From JACJYM01 sp965230495 (GTDB taxonomy: Bacteria; Bacteroidota; Bacteroidia; Chitinophagales; Saprospiraceae), in contig OZ246004.1 in NCBI GenBank assembly GCA_965230495.1, positions 2,170,001 to 2,234,000 on the forward strand: a DNA stretch of 64,000 nucleotides, given 5' to 3'. Shown here piece after piece: positions 42,390-51,518 of the stretch. The notes beneath the pieces were generated by a model that worked only from the letters and a program-made list of their open reading frames with translations, ran no database searches and was not told the origin of the DNA. A program made the translations under genes and the position numbers. The first letter of the stretch is position 1; every line of letters begins with the position of its first letter.

Positions 42390-42740
42390 ATGATCAGTAA
42401 ACAACTGGTAAAAGAGTGGTTTGATAAATGGAAATCTGGTGATTTTTTAAAGCTGCCTATTACTGACGAATTCAGTCATGTCAGTCCATTTGGCATTATT
42501 GACGGAAAGGATAATTATCTACAACTGGTATCCGATAATAAAGAGAAATTTCTGGGTTATAATTTTGAGATAATTGATGCCATCTATGAAAAGGAAAAAG
42601 CTTGTGTAAGATACATTGCTAACCAAAATGATTTTAAGCTTGAGGTTAGTGAATGGTATTATTTCAAAAATGGACTCATAAATAAAATCCATGCTTATTA
42701 TCATATAGGAGAAATAAGAGAGGATAGAAAATTAAAGTAG
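42390..42740 (+). CDS. NTF2/SnoaL-like small protein
   Basis: I choose ATG 42390 (MISKQLVKEWFDKWKSGDF), giving 116 residues, because the upstream in-frame part is unlike the fold. The pattern of one long N-terminal helix, then DEFSHVSPFGIIDGKDNYLQLV and beta strands ending FKNGLINKIHAYYHIG is that of SnoaL/NTF2-like barrels. The function is unknown. The next gene begins 1 bp after the stop codon. Confidence 0.75.
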   Translation: MISKQLVKEWFDKWKSGDFLKLPITDEFSHVSPFGIIDGKDNYLQLVSDNKEKFLGYNFEIIDAIYEKEKACVRYIANQNDFKLEVSEWYYFKNGLINKIHAYYHIGEIREDRKLK

Positions 42741-42741
42741 T

Positions 42742-43311
42742 ATGAAACTATTGCTTCAGGAAATATCGCAGTGTCAAGTATGTTCTCCTTTCTTCGATCA
42801 CAAACCCAATCCTGTTGTTACCGCTGATCCAAATAGTAAGATAGCTATCATCGGTCAGGCCCCGGGTACTAAAGTTCATTTATCTGGTAAACCTTGGGAT
42901 GATGCTAGTGGTAAGAAATTACGAAACTGGATGGGAGTTGAAGAAGAAACCTTTTACAATACTTCCATAATTGCTATTATCCCCATGGGATTTTGTTATC
43001 CTGGAAAGGGCAAATCAGGTGATCTACCGCCAAGAAAAGAGTGTGCTCCATTATGGCATGGAAAGCTATTTAATAAAATCAATAGTTTAAGACTTGTATT
43101 GCTAATAGGCAAATACGCTCAAGATTACTATTTACGTGAGAAATCAAAGAAAAACTTAACAGAAACGGTTAAAAGCTATACTGAATATTTGCCCCAGTAT
43201 TTTGTCTTACCTCACCCCTCTCCTAGAAATAATATATGGATGAAAAAAAATGCGTGGTTTGAAACCACCGTTGTGCCAAACCTCAAATCAACCATTAAAA
43301 AGGTATTATAA
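42742..43311 (+). CDS. Uracil-DNA glycosylase family protein
   Basis: This 189-residue protein has KIAIIGQAPGTKVHLSGKPW (split IIGQAPGTKVH, about 31-41) and LRNWMGVEEETFYNTSIIAI, LPPRKECAPLW, and the second motif LPHPSPRNNIWMKKN (about 156-170). This layout fits family 4/5-like or YqfB-style UDGs, which remove uracil from DNA. The Cys-x-x-C near the start (CQVC) hints at an iron-sulfur cluster, though the remaining ligands are not clear. Confidence 0.83.
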   Translation: MKLLLQEISQCQVCSPFFDHKPNPVVTADPNSKIAIIGQAPGTKVHLSGKPWDDASGKKLRNWMGVEEETFYNTSIIAIIPMGFCYPGKGKSGDLPPRKECAPLWHGKLFNKINSLRLVLLIGKYAQDYYLREKSKKNLTETVKSYTEYLPQYFVLPHPSPRNNIWMKKNAWFETTVVPNLKSTIKKVL

Positions 43312-43410
43312 GACTAAACCTCCTGTTTTCTTGTGGTGCATCATTGCTTTCTTATCAGAATTATTATCTTTAGTCATCTATAAATGCTGTTTTCAAATAA
43401 TTTAGTTAAA

Positions 43411-44646
43411 ATGAAATATTTTCTTTCCCTCTTCATTTCTATTGCATGTTTTTGCCAACTTAGTGGTCAATGGACGGAAGTCACTCCTATTCCTGACAAT
43501 TTTGTTTCTCACCATTCTTTTGCTTTTTCACTTAATGACTATGGCTATATAATGACAGGCGGAATGCCCCAAGGACAAGAATCTGCGGCAGTTTATAAAT
43601 TTGATCCAACCGATGACAGTTGGTCAAGACTAGAAGACTTTCCAGGCGGTAAGAGAGGTTATGCAATTGGTGATACATGGAATGGCAAAGCATATTTTGG
43701 CTTCGGTTCTTCATACAACAGTGATCTTAATATTTATGTAGATTTTGATGACCTATGGGAATTCAATCCAGAAGATAACACATGGAGAGAATTGGCCCAA
43801 TGTCCTTGCGAGCCTAGATTTCATCCTGCTTTTGTCGCTATAAATGATAAAATATATGTTGGTATGGGTGGTGGAGAAATGGGTAATTTAAACGATTGGT
43901 GGGAATATGATATGGCTACAGATACCTGGGAGCAAAAAGCTGATTTTCCAAGTCATAAGAGACATCATCCCTACCAATTTGGTATTGGCCAATATATTTA
44001 CGCAGGATTTGGTCATGGAAGTGTAGATCCCGATATTTATAGACAATGGTATAGATTTGATCCGGCTACTAATACCTGGAGTCAAATGGCCGATATTCCT
44101 GGAGAAGGAAGAGTTGCCGGCACACAATTCTCACATAAAGGTTACGGATATGTTCTTAGTGGAGATGGAGATGATCATGCATCTATGGAAACAGGAGAAT
44201 TTTGGAAATATGATCCAAGTTCCAATACTTGGGAAGAATTACCACCCCACCCAGGTGAATCAAGATGGGCTCCAGCTTCATTCATTATAAACGACGAAGT
44301 CTATATTATGAATGGGATAGGTGGTGATGATGGTTATGATGTAAAAGTTTATAAATACAATCTTAATGGTCAAGTTTCTAATACCTCAGATTTAGTAACT
44401 GATGCTTCTTTAAATATTTATCCTAATCCGGCTAGCATCTCTATTCAAATCAATATCGATGATATGGTCAAAGAGGATAGATTCCAGTCTCTTATAATCT
44501 ATGATTTACTGGGTAATAGAATTTGGTCTTCTTCATCACTTGTCCGTCAGATTGATATTTCAAGATTAGAAAGTGGGACTTATCTTCTAGAAGCTAATTA
44601 TGATGATCGCCAGTTGCACAAAAAATTTGTTAAACTGAGCGAATAA
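43411..44646 (+). CDS. Kelch-repeat protein with T9SS sorting domain
   Basis: I start at ATG 43411 (MKYFLSLFISIACFCQLSG), a good signal peptide. At least five Kelch repeats follow, with W-x-x-L or W-x-E turns and paired glycines such as YKFDPTDDSWSRL, WEFNPEDNTWREL, WEYDMATDTWEQK, YRFDPATNTWSQM and WKYDPSSNTWEEL. The C-terminal 80 residues form a T9SS sorting domain (IYPNPASISIQINID, then LIIYDLLGNRIW). It is inferred to be an exported beta-propeller on the cell surface or outside the cell. Confidence 0.92.
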   Translation: MKYFLSLFISIACFCQLSGQWTEVTPIPDNFVSHHSFAFSLNDYGYIMTGGMPQGQESAAVYKFDPTDDSWSRLEDFPGGKRGYAIGDTWNGKAYFGFGSSYNSDLNIYVDFDDLWEFNPEDNTWRELAQCPCEPRFHPAFVAINDKIYVGMGGGEMGNLNDWWEYDMATDTWEQKADFPSHKRHHPYQFGIGQYIYAGFGHGSVDPDIYRQWYRFDPATNTWSQMADIPGEGRVAGTQFSHKGYGYVLSGDGDDHASMETGEFWKYDPSSNTWEELPPHPGESRWAPASFIINDEVYIMNGIGGDDGYDVKVYKYNLNGQVSNTSDLVTDASLNIYPNPASISIQINIDDMVKEDRFQSLIIYDLLGNRIWSSSSLVRQIDISRLESGTYLLEANYDDRQLHKKFVKLSE

Positions 44647-44726
44647 AACCTTTTAGACATGCGGGATTACTATGTTAGAAGTAGTATCTCTCCTAAAGTT
44701 TTTTAATCACATTTGGATCAAAACCT

Positions 44727-45764
44727 CTAAGCGTCTAAGTTTTCTTTGACTTTATTATACCTCCCTTTTCCATATTTGGTACCATTGAACTCAATTGTAC
44801 CTTTTAGCCTTTCTTGTTCATTTATAGGCTTATGGATAAAGTCTGTACACAAATCAGAGCAACATCCACTTTTCTTCTCTTTGCAGTTATCACATTGTAT
44901 AAAAAGAATATGACATTGATCGTTGGCACAATTAACATGCTGGTCACATGGCTCTCCACATTGATGACACTTTGCGATCACCTCACATGTGATTGTTTCT
45001 CCCATTCTTTCATCAAAAACAAAGTTCTTACCTATAAAGTAATTGTCCAAGTTCTGATTATTAACTTGTCTGGCATATTCTATAATTCCACCATCCAGTT
45101 GGTGAACCTTCTTAAACCCTCTGTGCTTAAAATATGCACTTGCTTTTTCGCAACGTATACCACCGGTACAATACATCAAAATATTTTTATCCTTATTCGG
45201 CTCCAATATTTCCTCAATAATCGGAAGTGATTCTCTAAAATTCTCCACATCAGGGAGTATCGCATTTTTGAAATGTCCCACTTCATGTTCATAGTGATTT
45301 CTCATATCAACTATAACAGTTTCCGGATCTGAGGCCAGTTTATTAAACTCAACGGCCTTCAGGTGCTTTCCCCGATCTGTCACATCAAAAGTCTCATCAT
45401 TAAGTCCATCTGCCAGGATCTTATGTCTAGCTTTTATTTTCAATTTATAAAAAGACTTTCCATCATCTTCAATTGCATAATTGAGCCTCACCCCTCTTAA
45501 AAATACGATCTGATCCAATCTCTGTTTAAACTCGTCAAGCTCATCACTTAAAACTGATACTTGAGCATTAACACCTTCAGTCGCAACATATATTCTACCA
45601 TATACCTCGATTTCATCAAGAAGAATGTACAAATGATCCCTGAAAAGGTTGGGATTTCCAATATATGCATATTTATAAAATGAAATGGTAGTTCGAGGCC
45701 TCGTATCCTCCAATAGTTTTTCCTTGAGCAAATCATTATTTACTCTATTGCGTAAATTTTTCAT
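44727..45764 (-). CDS. trhO: tRNA uridine(34) hydroxylase
   Basis: This 345-residue protein has the TrhO (YceA) layout: an N-terminal acylphosphatase-like region (SFYKYAYIGNPNLFRDHL), a rhodanese domain with catalytic Cys199 in MYCTGGIRCEKASAY, and a Cys-rich C-terminus (CHQCGEPCDQHVNC, then CDNCKEKKSGCC) that probably binds zinc. TrhO hydroxylates U34 of certain tRNAs with oxygen. It is transcribed alone, between convergent neighbours. Confidence 0.93.
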   Translation of the reverse strand: MKNLRNRVNNDLLKEKLLEDTRPRTTISFYKYAYIGNPNLFRDHLYILLDEIEVYGRIYVATEGVNAQVSVLSDELDEFKQRLDQIVFLRGVRLNYAIEDDGKSFYKLKIKARHKILADGLNDETFDVTDRGKHLKAVEFNKLASDPETVIVDMRNHYEHEVGHFKNAILPDVENFRESLPIIEEILEPNKDKNILMYCTGGIRCEKASAYFKHRGFKKVHQLDGGIIEYARQVNNQNLDNYFIGKNFVFDERMGETITCEVIAKCHQCGEPCDQHVNCANDQCHILFIQCDNCKEKKSGCCSDLCTDFIHKPINEQERLKGTIEFNGTKYGKGRYNKVKENLDA

Positions 45765-45832
45765 ATCTAATTATTTTGCCGCTTTTGCAAGAAACGGATG
45801 AAATAAAACACAAAGATAACTACTCAAATAAA

Positions 45833-45862
45833 AAAGAGGAGAAATTTGCACTTCTCCTCTTT
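45833..45862 (-). terminator. Terminator of the Ig-like lipoprotein gene
   Basis: Perfect arms AAAGAGGAGAA and TTCTCCTCTTT enclose an 8-nt loop. On the minus strand this is followed by a run of T. It is 31 bp after the stop codon of the minus-strand gene 45893-47113. Confidence 0.85.
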
Positions 45863-45892
45863 CCAATCATTTCTTTTAGAATAATTCTAAAC

Positions 45893-47113
45893 TTAGAATT
45901 TGATATCAATTACGTAATTATCCGCATTGCTCGCAAACACTTCGTTTACTTCTCTGATATTCAGAAGATAAAACTTACCTCCTTTATTGGCAAGTATAAC
46001 ATCTCCCGCATTAATTACCTCACTTTCTGAAAAAGTATTATTCGCGTCCCAAAGTGACTCTATCAATTCTCTATACTGTACTCCTTCAAAAGTAAAATCC
46101 TCAGAAACTCCATTTTCTCCGGCTCTTATATACATTAACTCGGTTCCATTAACACCTGAGATCTTTTTAAGCCAATTTTCTTCTACAGCTGGATCAATCG
46201 TATCATCTATTCCTTGGTCTTTAATTTCTGCAGAACTATCAGCCGAACCAGTACCCACTCCATCATCTAAATCCAAACCTCCAGTACCTGTTGGTCCTTC
46301 ACTATTTAAAAGTACACCCTCAATTGTCGTAACCTGATTTCCAGCTATTACTGTTACATCAACCTCATCAGTCAAACCCGAAGTATCTTCCAACCTAAAG
46401 GTTAAAGTGTACTCACCTGGTGTTGTACTAGCTCTTAAAGAAATTCTAACTCCATCAGCTCCACTTGCATCATCTTCAATAAAAAAGTAGTTGGACTCTA
46501 ATGGGTCATAAGTCGCTCCAGGACTTTCGTATTTCTCTATTCTCGAAGAATCCATGAATTCCCCATTTTCGAAAATAGCCAAAGCACTCAAATCCGCCGT
46601 TCCTTTTACAAAATCAAAGTTTAAGATAAAAGCACCATTTGGCGTTACGGTTACAGGACTCATTCCATTAAACTCTATACTTGGAGGATCGGCATTAACA
46701 GTTGTAGATACTGTAGCAACATCAGTCAAACCATCCTCATCTTCTAGTGTAAAGGTATAGCTCATTGTTTCAGCACTTTGCACGACAATTGTATACGTAT
46801 AAGAAAAATTAGATTTTGCTCCATCACTTAATAATAAAGGATTGGCAGAACCACTCAATTCCGAAACAGTAATATGAGATGCATCTACAGATGCTCCATC
46901 TGCCGCAACAGTCAATGTCCTTAAATCTGCAGAACCTTTGGATCCAGTTACCGTCACAGTAAAACTATCTCCAGCATCCACAGTTACCGAAGAAGAAGAT
47001 ACTGTCACTGATGGTGAATCATCTGTTCCTCCAGTATCATCATCCTGACAAGAACTTAAAAACATTAATCCTCCTAGAACAAATAAGCAATAAAGAAAAT
47101 TTTGAAATTTCAT
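45893..47113 (-). CDS. Ig-like-repeat surface lipoprotein
   Basis: This 406-residue lipoprotein has a lipobox ending LSSC followed by QDDDTGGTDD, an acidic stretch fitting the Bacteroidetes surface-export signal. Two tandem Ig-like domains follow: SVTVDAGDSFTVTVTGSKGSADL near 40 and VTVTPNGAFILNFDFVKGTADLS near 155, each ending with TFTLEDEDGLTD or TFRLEDTSGLTD. The last 130 residues form a separate domain. The role (adhesion or capsule-linked) is unknown. Confidence 0.82.
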   Translation of the reverse strand: MKFQNFLYCLFVLGGLMFLSSCQDDDTGGTDDSPSVTVSSSSVTVDAGDSFTVTVTGSKGSADLRTLTVAADGASVDASHITVSELSGSANPLLLSDGAKSNFSYTYTIVVQSAETMSYTFTLEDEDGLTDVATVSTTVNADPPSIEFNGMSPVTVTPNGAFILNFDFVKGTADLSALAIFENGEFMDSSRIEKYESPGATYDPLESNYFFIEDDASGADGVRISLRASTTPGEYTLTFRLEDTSGLTDEVDVTVIAGNQVTTIEGVLLNSEGPTGTGGLDLDDGVGTGSADSSAEIKDQGIDDTIDPAVEENWLKKISGVNGTELMYIRAGENGVSEDFTFEGVQYRELIESLWDANNTFSESEVINAGDVILANKGGKFYLLNIREVNEVFASNADNYVIDIKF

Positions 47114-47260
47114 AATTATAAAGTTGTTTTAAAATTTTATTATCTATAGAAAACAGCTACAAAGCCAATACTTTGCAGCTTACAGAAATTATAACGATCC
47201 TGAAATGAAAAAAGTCACGTATATTGTTGACATTTTTCAAAATATATTTAAACTAACGTT

Positions 47261-48661
47261 ATGATTTTTTCCAATAACCTGGAACCAGCTTTTACGAATG
47301 ATGCCATTTCTTTTGGATTATTGATGATCGTATTGGCTCTAATCTTCTATACATCAAGTATTAAAGAAGGTTTTTGGAATAAATTTTATAATTATATTCC
47401 TGCACTTTTGTTGGCTTATTTTATTCCCGCATTGCTCAATTGGCCTTTAGGTCTTATTTCTCCGGAATGGTATAGCAATAATCTTATTGACTTTTTGGCT
47501 TCAAATAATTTAAAACTACCTAAAGGCCTAAGTTTTACAGAAACTACGGCTTTTTTATATGAACAAGGTTTTGAAAAAGACGTCATTAAATCGTTCCAAC
47601 ATAAATCAAGCTTATACTTTGTTGCTTCTAGATACTTACTTCCTGCAAGTTTAATCTTATTTTGTCTCAGCATAGACTTAAAAGGCCTTGTCAGATTGGG
47701 TCCCAAGTCACTGATCATGTTTTTTTCAGCAACTATTGGAATTATTATTGGTGGTCCTATCGCTTTATATTTAACAGCACCTATATTACCGGATATCATC
47801 CAAGCAGATCCATCAGAAATTTGGAGAGGATTAAGTACGGTTGCGGGCAGTTGGATAGGCGGAGGTGCTAATCAAACTGCCATGAAAGAAATATATGAAG
47901 TAGCAGATAATCTCTTCGGTACGATGATAGTAGTGGATGTGGTAGTGGCCAACATTTGGATGGGATTTCTGCTATATGGCTCAAATATTACCGACAAAAT
48001 TGACAGATGGTTAAAGGCTGATAGTTCGGCAATAGAAGAACTAAAGAAAAAAGTAGCTGACTATAGATCCCAGATTGAAAAAATTCCTTCTAAAGTGGAT
48101 TTATTCATACTTCTCGGAATCACATTTGGAGGAGTAGCTTTGGCTCATTGGGGATCTGATGTTTTTGTACCAATGATGAACTCTATAGAAGAATGGCTCA
48201 AGACATATAGGCTAGATTCTCTCCTTTCCGGTTTCTTCTGGCTAATAGTAATCGCTACAACTTTCGGTATTGCACTTTCGTTTACCAAAGCTAAGAAAAT
48301 GGAAGGTGTTGGAGCCAGCAAATGGGGGTCTATCTTCATATATATTTTGGTAGCAACTATTGGCATGAAAATGAACCTTGGTGAAATATTAGCCAACCTA
48401 GGTTTGTTCTTAATAGGTATCATCTGGATGCTTATTCATGTATCTGTCCTACTCATTGTGGCTAAACTTATAAAAGCTCCTTTCTTTTTTGTGGCTGTAG
48501 GAAGTCAGGCCAATGTAGGCGGTGCTGCTTCTGCTCCTGTGGTCGCTTCTGCTTTTGATGATGCTCTGGCACCAGTGGGTGTTATAATGGCTGTTCTCGG
48601 TTATGGAGTAGGAACTTTTGGAGCTATCATTTGTGCGACACTAATGTCCGGTGTCATTTAA
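47261..48661 (+). CDS. DUF819 family integral membrane protein
   Basis: This 466-residue protein has about eleven hydrophobic segments and DUF819 features: FGLLMIVLALIFY at the start, TVAGSWIGGGANQTAMKEIY (about 198-217), a charged cytoplasmic loop, and GSQANVGGAASAPVVASAF (about 417-435). DUF819 (YjcL-like) proteins look like transporters; the substrate is unknown. It ends 15 bp before the start chosen for the deacetylase. Confidence 0.9.
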   Translation: MIFSNNLEPAFTNDAISFGLLMIVLALIFYTSSIKEGFWNKFYNYIPALLLAYFIPALLNWPLGLISPEWYSNNLIDFLASNNLKLPKGLSFTETTAFLYEQGFEKDVIKSFQHKSSLYFVASRYLLPASLILFCLSIDLKGLVRLGPKSLIMFFSATIGIIIGGPIALYLTAPILPDIIQADPSEIWRGLSTVAGSWIGGGANQTAMKEIYEVADNLFGTMIVVDVVVANIWMGFLLYGSNITDKIDRWLKADSSAIEELKKKVADYRSQIEKIPSKVDLFILLGITFGGVALAHWGSDVFVPMMNSIEEWLKTYRLDSLLSGFFWLIVIATTFGIALSFTKAKKMEGVGASKWGSIFIYILVATIGMKMNLGEILANLGLFLIGIIWMLIHVSVLLIVAKLIKAPFFFVAVGSQANVGGAASAPVVASAFDDALAPVGVIMAVLGYGVGTFGAIICATLMSGVI

Positions 48662-48675
48662 ACAGGCATTCTATT

Positions 48676-49299
48676 GTGTATTGGGTTAAAACACCAAAAT
48701 GGATTAAAACGCTATTTCCCTCGCACATATGGGAAATAAAAAGTAATCAAGAAGTCTTCATTACATTTGATGATGGACCTATTCCGGAAATCACTCCATG
48801 GGTACTTGATATATTGCAAGACTATAATGCTAATGCCACCTTCTTTTGTGTTGGAGATAATGTTGTAAAGCATAAATATATATATCAACGTATTCTTGAT
48901 GAAGGCCATGCCGTCGGTAATCATACCATGAATCATTTATCGGCCTGGAAAAACAATCGACATAACTATATGGATAACGTAAACATGGCATCCGACCATA
49001 TCCAATCTAATTTATTCAGACCTCCTTACGGAAAATTAACCAAGGGCATCATAAAAGATTTAAAAAATCAAGGATTTAAAATTATAATGTGGGATATCCT
49101 AAGTGGAGACTTCGATGCTAAATTATCTCCTGCCAATTGTTATATCAACTGTATTGACAATATAAAAGCAGGAAGTATAATTGTTTTCCATGATAATATT
49201 AAATCAATAGAAAAAGTAAAATATACTCTTCCCAAATTGCTAGACTTTCTTGATAAAAAGAAGCTCAAGTGTAAAGCCATAGAATTACCCATAGCCTAG
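48676..49299 (+). CDS. Polysaccharide deacetylase
   Basis: I use GTG 48676, which gives MYWVKTPKWIKTLFPSHIW, the usual N-terminus of this Bacteroidetes group; the frame is open from an ATG at 48631 that lies inside the DUF819 gene. The NodB homology domain shows FITFDDGPIPE (motif 1, D-D pair), GHAVGNHTMNHLSAW (motif 2, His ligands), FRPPYGK (motif 3), and IVFHDN (motif 5). It removes N-acetyl groups from a glycan, possibly peptidoglycan or an exopolysaccharide. No signal peptide is clear. Confidence 0.9.
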   Translation: MYWVKTPKWIKTLFPSHIWEIKSNQEVFITFDDGPIPEITPWVLDILQDYNANATFFCVGDNVVKHKYIYQRILDEGHAVGNHTMNHLSAWKNNRHNYMDNVNMASDHIQSNLFRPPYGKLTKGIIKDLKNQGFKIIMWDILSGDFDAKLSPANCYINCIDNIKAGSIIVFHDNIKSIEKVKYTLPKLLDFLDKKKLKCKAIELPIA

Positions 49300-49308
49300 A
49301 TTAGTTTT

Positions 49309-49316
49309 TATCTTTG
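49309..49316 (+). promoter_or_regulatory. Candidate -7 box for thiL
   Basis: TATCTTTG matches TAnnTTTG and sits 12 bp before the TTG start of thiL, which would make the mRNA almost leaderless. No -33 TTG at 19-nt spacing is seen. Confidence 0.4.
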
Positions 49317-49328
49317 TAAAAAAAACAT

Positions 49329-50378
49329 TTGAGCGAACAAAATATTAAACGCACTGACGTAAATAAACTGGGAGAGTTTGGACTGATTGATCATTTGACA
49401 AAAAAATTCTCTGAGCAACGAAATACAACTTCAAAAGGCATTGGTGACGACGCTGCTGTGTTAGATATAGGAAACAATAGATCGATCGTTTTATCTACTG
49501 ACATGTTAGTTGAAGGTATTCATTTTGACTTGATTTACACTCCACTTAAACACTTGGGATACAAATCTGTAATCGTTAACCTTTCCGATATATGTGCTAT
49601 GAATGCTACCCCCTCTCACATAACGGTTTCGATTGCCATTTCCAACAAGTACTCCGTTGAGGCTTTGGAAGAGCTATATGAAGGCATCTATCAAGCGTGC
49701 AAATTATACAATGTTGATTTGATAGGAGGAGATACTACATCCTCTCCTAAAGGAATGACCATTAGTGTAACCGCCGTAGGTTATTCTGATACAGACAAAA
49801 TTTCCTACAGAAGCGGTGCGAGACCGGGAGATATCATTTGTGCTACAGGTGATTATGGTGCAGCGTTTATTGGATTGCAACTTTTGGAAAGAGAAAAGCA
49901 ACTGTTTTTAGATAATCCTCAAATGAAACCAGACCTTGAAGAGGACCAGTATGCCATTGAGAGATTCCTAAAACCCGAGGCTAGATTAGATGCCGTTAAG
50001 TTTTTTCATGAAAAAGGCATTATACCTACTTCTATGATAGATGTATCTGATGGGTTGGCATCGGAACTCATGCATATTTGCAAATCTTCCGATGTAGGAG
50101 CATTCATAGAGGAAGGTAAAATTGCAATTAACCCATTAATAGAAGAAAGAGCATTGGACTTCAAAATGAATCCGGTAATTTGTGCCTTGAATGGTGGTGA
50201 AGACTATGAACTATTATTTACTATTTCGGAAAAAGATCTTGAAGAAATCAGATATATGCCAGAAGTATTTATAGTGGGTGAAATTGTAGATAAAAAAGAC
50301 GGAATCACACTACATACTACCAGTGGAAATATTCATCCCTTGCAAGCACAGGGATGGGTTCATTTCACAGAAGATTAA
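49329..50378 (+). CDS. thiL: Thiamine-monophosphate kinase
   Basis: This 349-residue protein starts at TTG 49329. ThiL motifs: LIDHLTKKFSEQ, GIGDDAAVLDIG (about 37-48), STDMLVEGIHFDL (about 57-69), LSDICAMNATP, GGDTTSS, TAVGY, MIDVSDGLASELMHI and LNGGEDYELLFTI. ThiL phosphorylates thiamine monophosphate to the active diphosphate cofactor. No other thiamine gene is present. It overlaps no functional start of the next gene if cutC begins at 50389. Confidence 0.95.
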   Translation: MSEQNIKRTDVNKLGEFGLIDHLTKKFSEQRNTTSKGIGDDAAVLDIGNNRSIVLSTDMLVEGIHFDLIYTPLKHLGYKSVIVNLSDICAMNATPSHITVSIAISNKYSVEALEELYEGIYQACKLYNVDLIGGDTTSSPKGMTISVTAVGYSDTDKISYRSGARPGDIICATGDYGAAFIGLQLLEREKQLFLDNPQMKPDLEEDQYAIERFLKPEARLDAVKFFHEKGIIPTSMIDVSDGLASELMHICKSSDVGAFIEEGKIAINPLIEERALDFKMNPVICALNGGEDYELLFTISEKDLEEIRYMPEVFIVGEIVDKKDGITLHTTSGNIHPLQAQGWVHFTED

Positions 50379-50388
50379 AAACGACAGA

Positions 50389-51073
50389 GTGCTTCTAGAA
50401 ATTATTGCCTTTGATCTAAAAAATGCTCTTATAGCTGAAGAGTATGGAGCTGATAGAGTGGAGCTGTGTGCTGACCCACATTTGGGAGGAACTACCCCAT
50501 CTCATCAATTAATCAAAGATAGTACAAAGTCAATTGAAAATTCCCTTTTTTGTAATGATACGCCCCAGAGGAGGTGGTTTCAATTATTCCCCCATAGAAT
50601 TTGAATCAATGAAAGAGGATATCAAAAAGGCAAAAACATTGGGATGTGATGGATTTGTATTTGGAGTATTAAATAAAAAACAAGAGGTAGATATTAAAAG
50701 ATGCGAAGATCTTCTATCATTGGCATCTCCCCTTCCCTGTACATTTCATAGAGCTTTTGATGAAGTGAAGGATCCTTTTGGTTCGTTAGAAATTATAACT
50801 CGACTTGGGTTCAAGAGAATTTTAACATCAGGTCAACAAAAAACTGCTTTAATCGGTGCAAACCTGATTAAAAAGTTGAACGAAACCTCACAAAAAAAAA
50901 TAATCATCATGCCCGGTGCAGGGATCATATCTACTAATTTAAAAGGATTAATAGATATAAGTGGTTGTAAAGAATATCATTCATCGGCCAAACACCTTAG
51001 TCCTAAAGGGAAATACCAAGGAATTAATCCTATGGAAGTTCAATCGATGAAGAGAATTTTAGCGAACCATTAA
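50389..51073 (+). pseudogene. cutC: Frameshifted CutC-family protein
   Basis: Reading from GTG 50389, the first part has the CutC opening (LEIIAFDLKNALIAEEYGADRVELCA, split EYGADRVELCADPHLGG) and then goes out of frame. The rest continues in the +1 frame from about 50534 (IPFFVMIRPRGGGFNYSP, DGFVFGVLNKKQEVD, PLPCTFHRAFDEVKDP, MPGAGIIS). Joined, these match a whole CutC-like TIM barrel of about 230 residues. CutC was linked to copper tolerance, though its enzymatic role is unproven. The break lies near 50525-50540, without a long homopolymer. It is a recent pseudogene or a sequencing error. Confidence 0.82.
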
Positions 51074-51426
51074 AGCTTGTAGATATCCGTAGGGGTCTCT
51101 ACCACTATTACTCTATTTCCTGATATTGCAATCGGAGATTTGATCAATCCGGGATTCTTCTGAAGGATATTAATCCATCCCTCCTCATCAAAATCCCTAC
51201 CTCTGATATTCGCTTGATAATATGGATCCGCTCTATTCAACAACATCTTTGGACTTCTATCCAAATTATGAATAATCATTTGCCAAACAGTTGAACTGGT
51301 CGTATTCTTAGAATGATCAAAACTCTTTATAGGTTTTGACATTGAACTTGCCAAGGCTATCGTTTTTCTATCTGTATCAGAAGTCGAGTTGTAAAAAATA
51401 GTAATTTCTCTTGGATGCGAATTCAT
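51070..51426 (-). CDS. ArsC/Spx-like protein lacking the catalytic Cys
   Basis: This 118-residue protein has the length and ending of ArsC/Spx-type thioredoxin-fold proteins (NPGLIKSPIAISGNRVIVVETPTDI, split SPIAISGNRVIVV). At the N-terminus, ITIFYNSTSDTDRKTIALA stands where arsenate reductases have a C-x-x-x-R-K loop: the arginine and lysine remain (DRK) but the cysteine is replaced. It is therefore unlikely to reduce arsenate and may be a binding protein. It overlaps the end of the convergent cutC by 4 bp. Confidence 0.72.
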   Translation of the reverse strand: MNSHPREITIFYNSTSDTDRKTIALASSMSKPIKSFDHSKNTTSSTVWQMIIHNLDRSPKMLLNRADPYYQANIRGRDFDEEGWINILQKNPGLIKSPIAISGNRVIVVETPTDIYKL

Positions 51427-51518
51427 AGTGATATATTTTGCATTTATACAAATATAAGATATTTTTTACTTCATATAACGTCAATTGACATATTAATTAT
51501 TATCCAGCCGCTACTTTA

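Noticed and set aside
45987..46337. Plus-strand frame opposite the Ig-like lipoprotein
   Set aside because: It is Ser/Pro-rich antisense sequence of a repeat protein and has no start context or domain.
50323..50604. Separate small gene starting inside thiL
   Set aside because: Its sequence from 50389 is the N-terminal part of CutC; the upstream codons are thiL in another frame.
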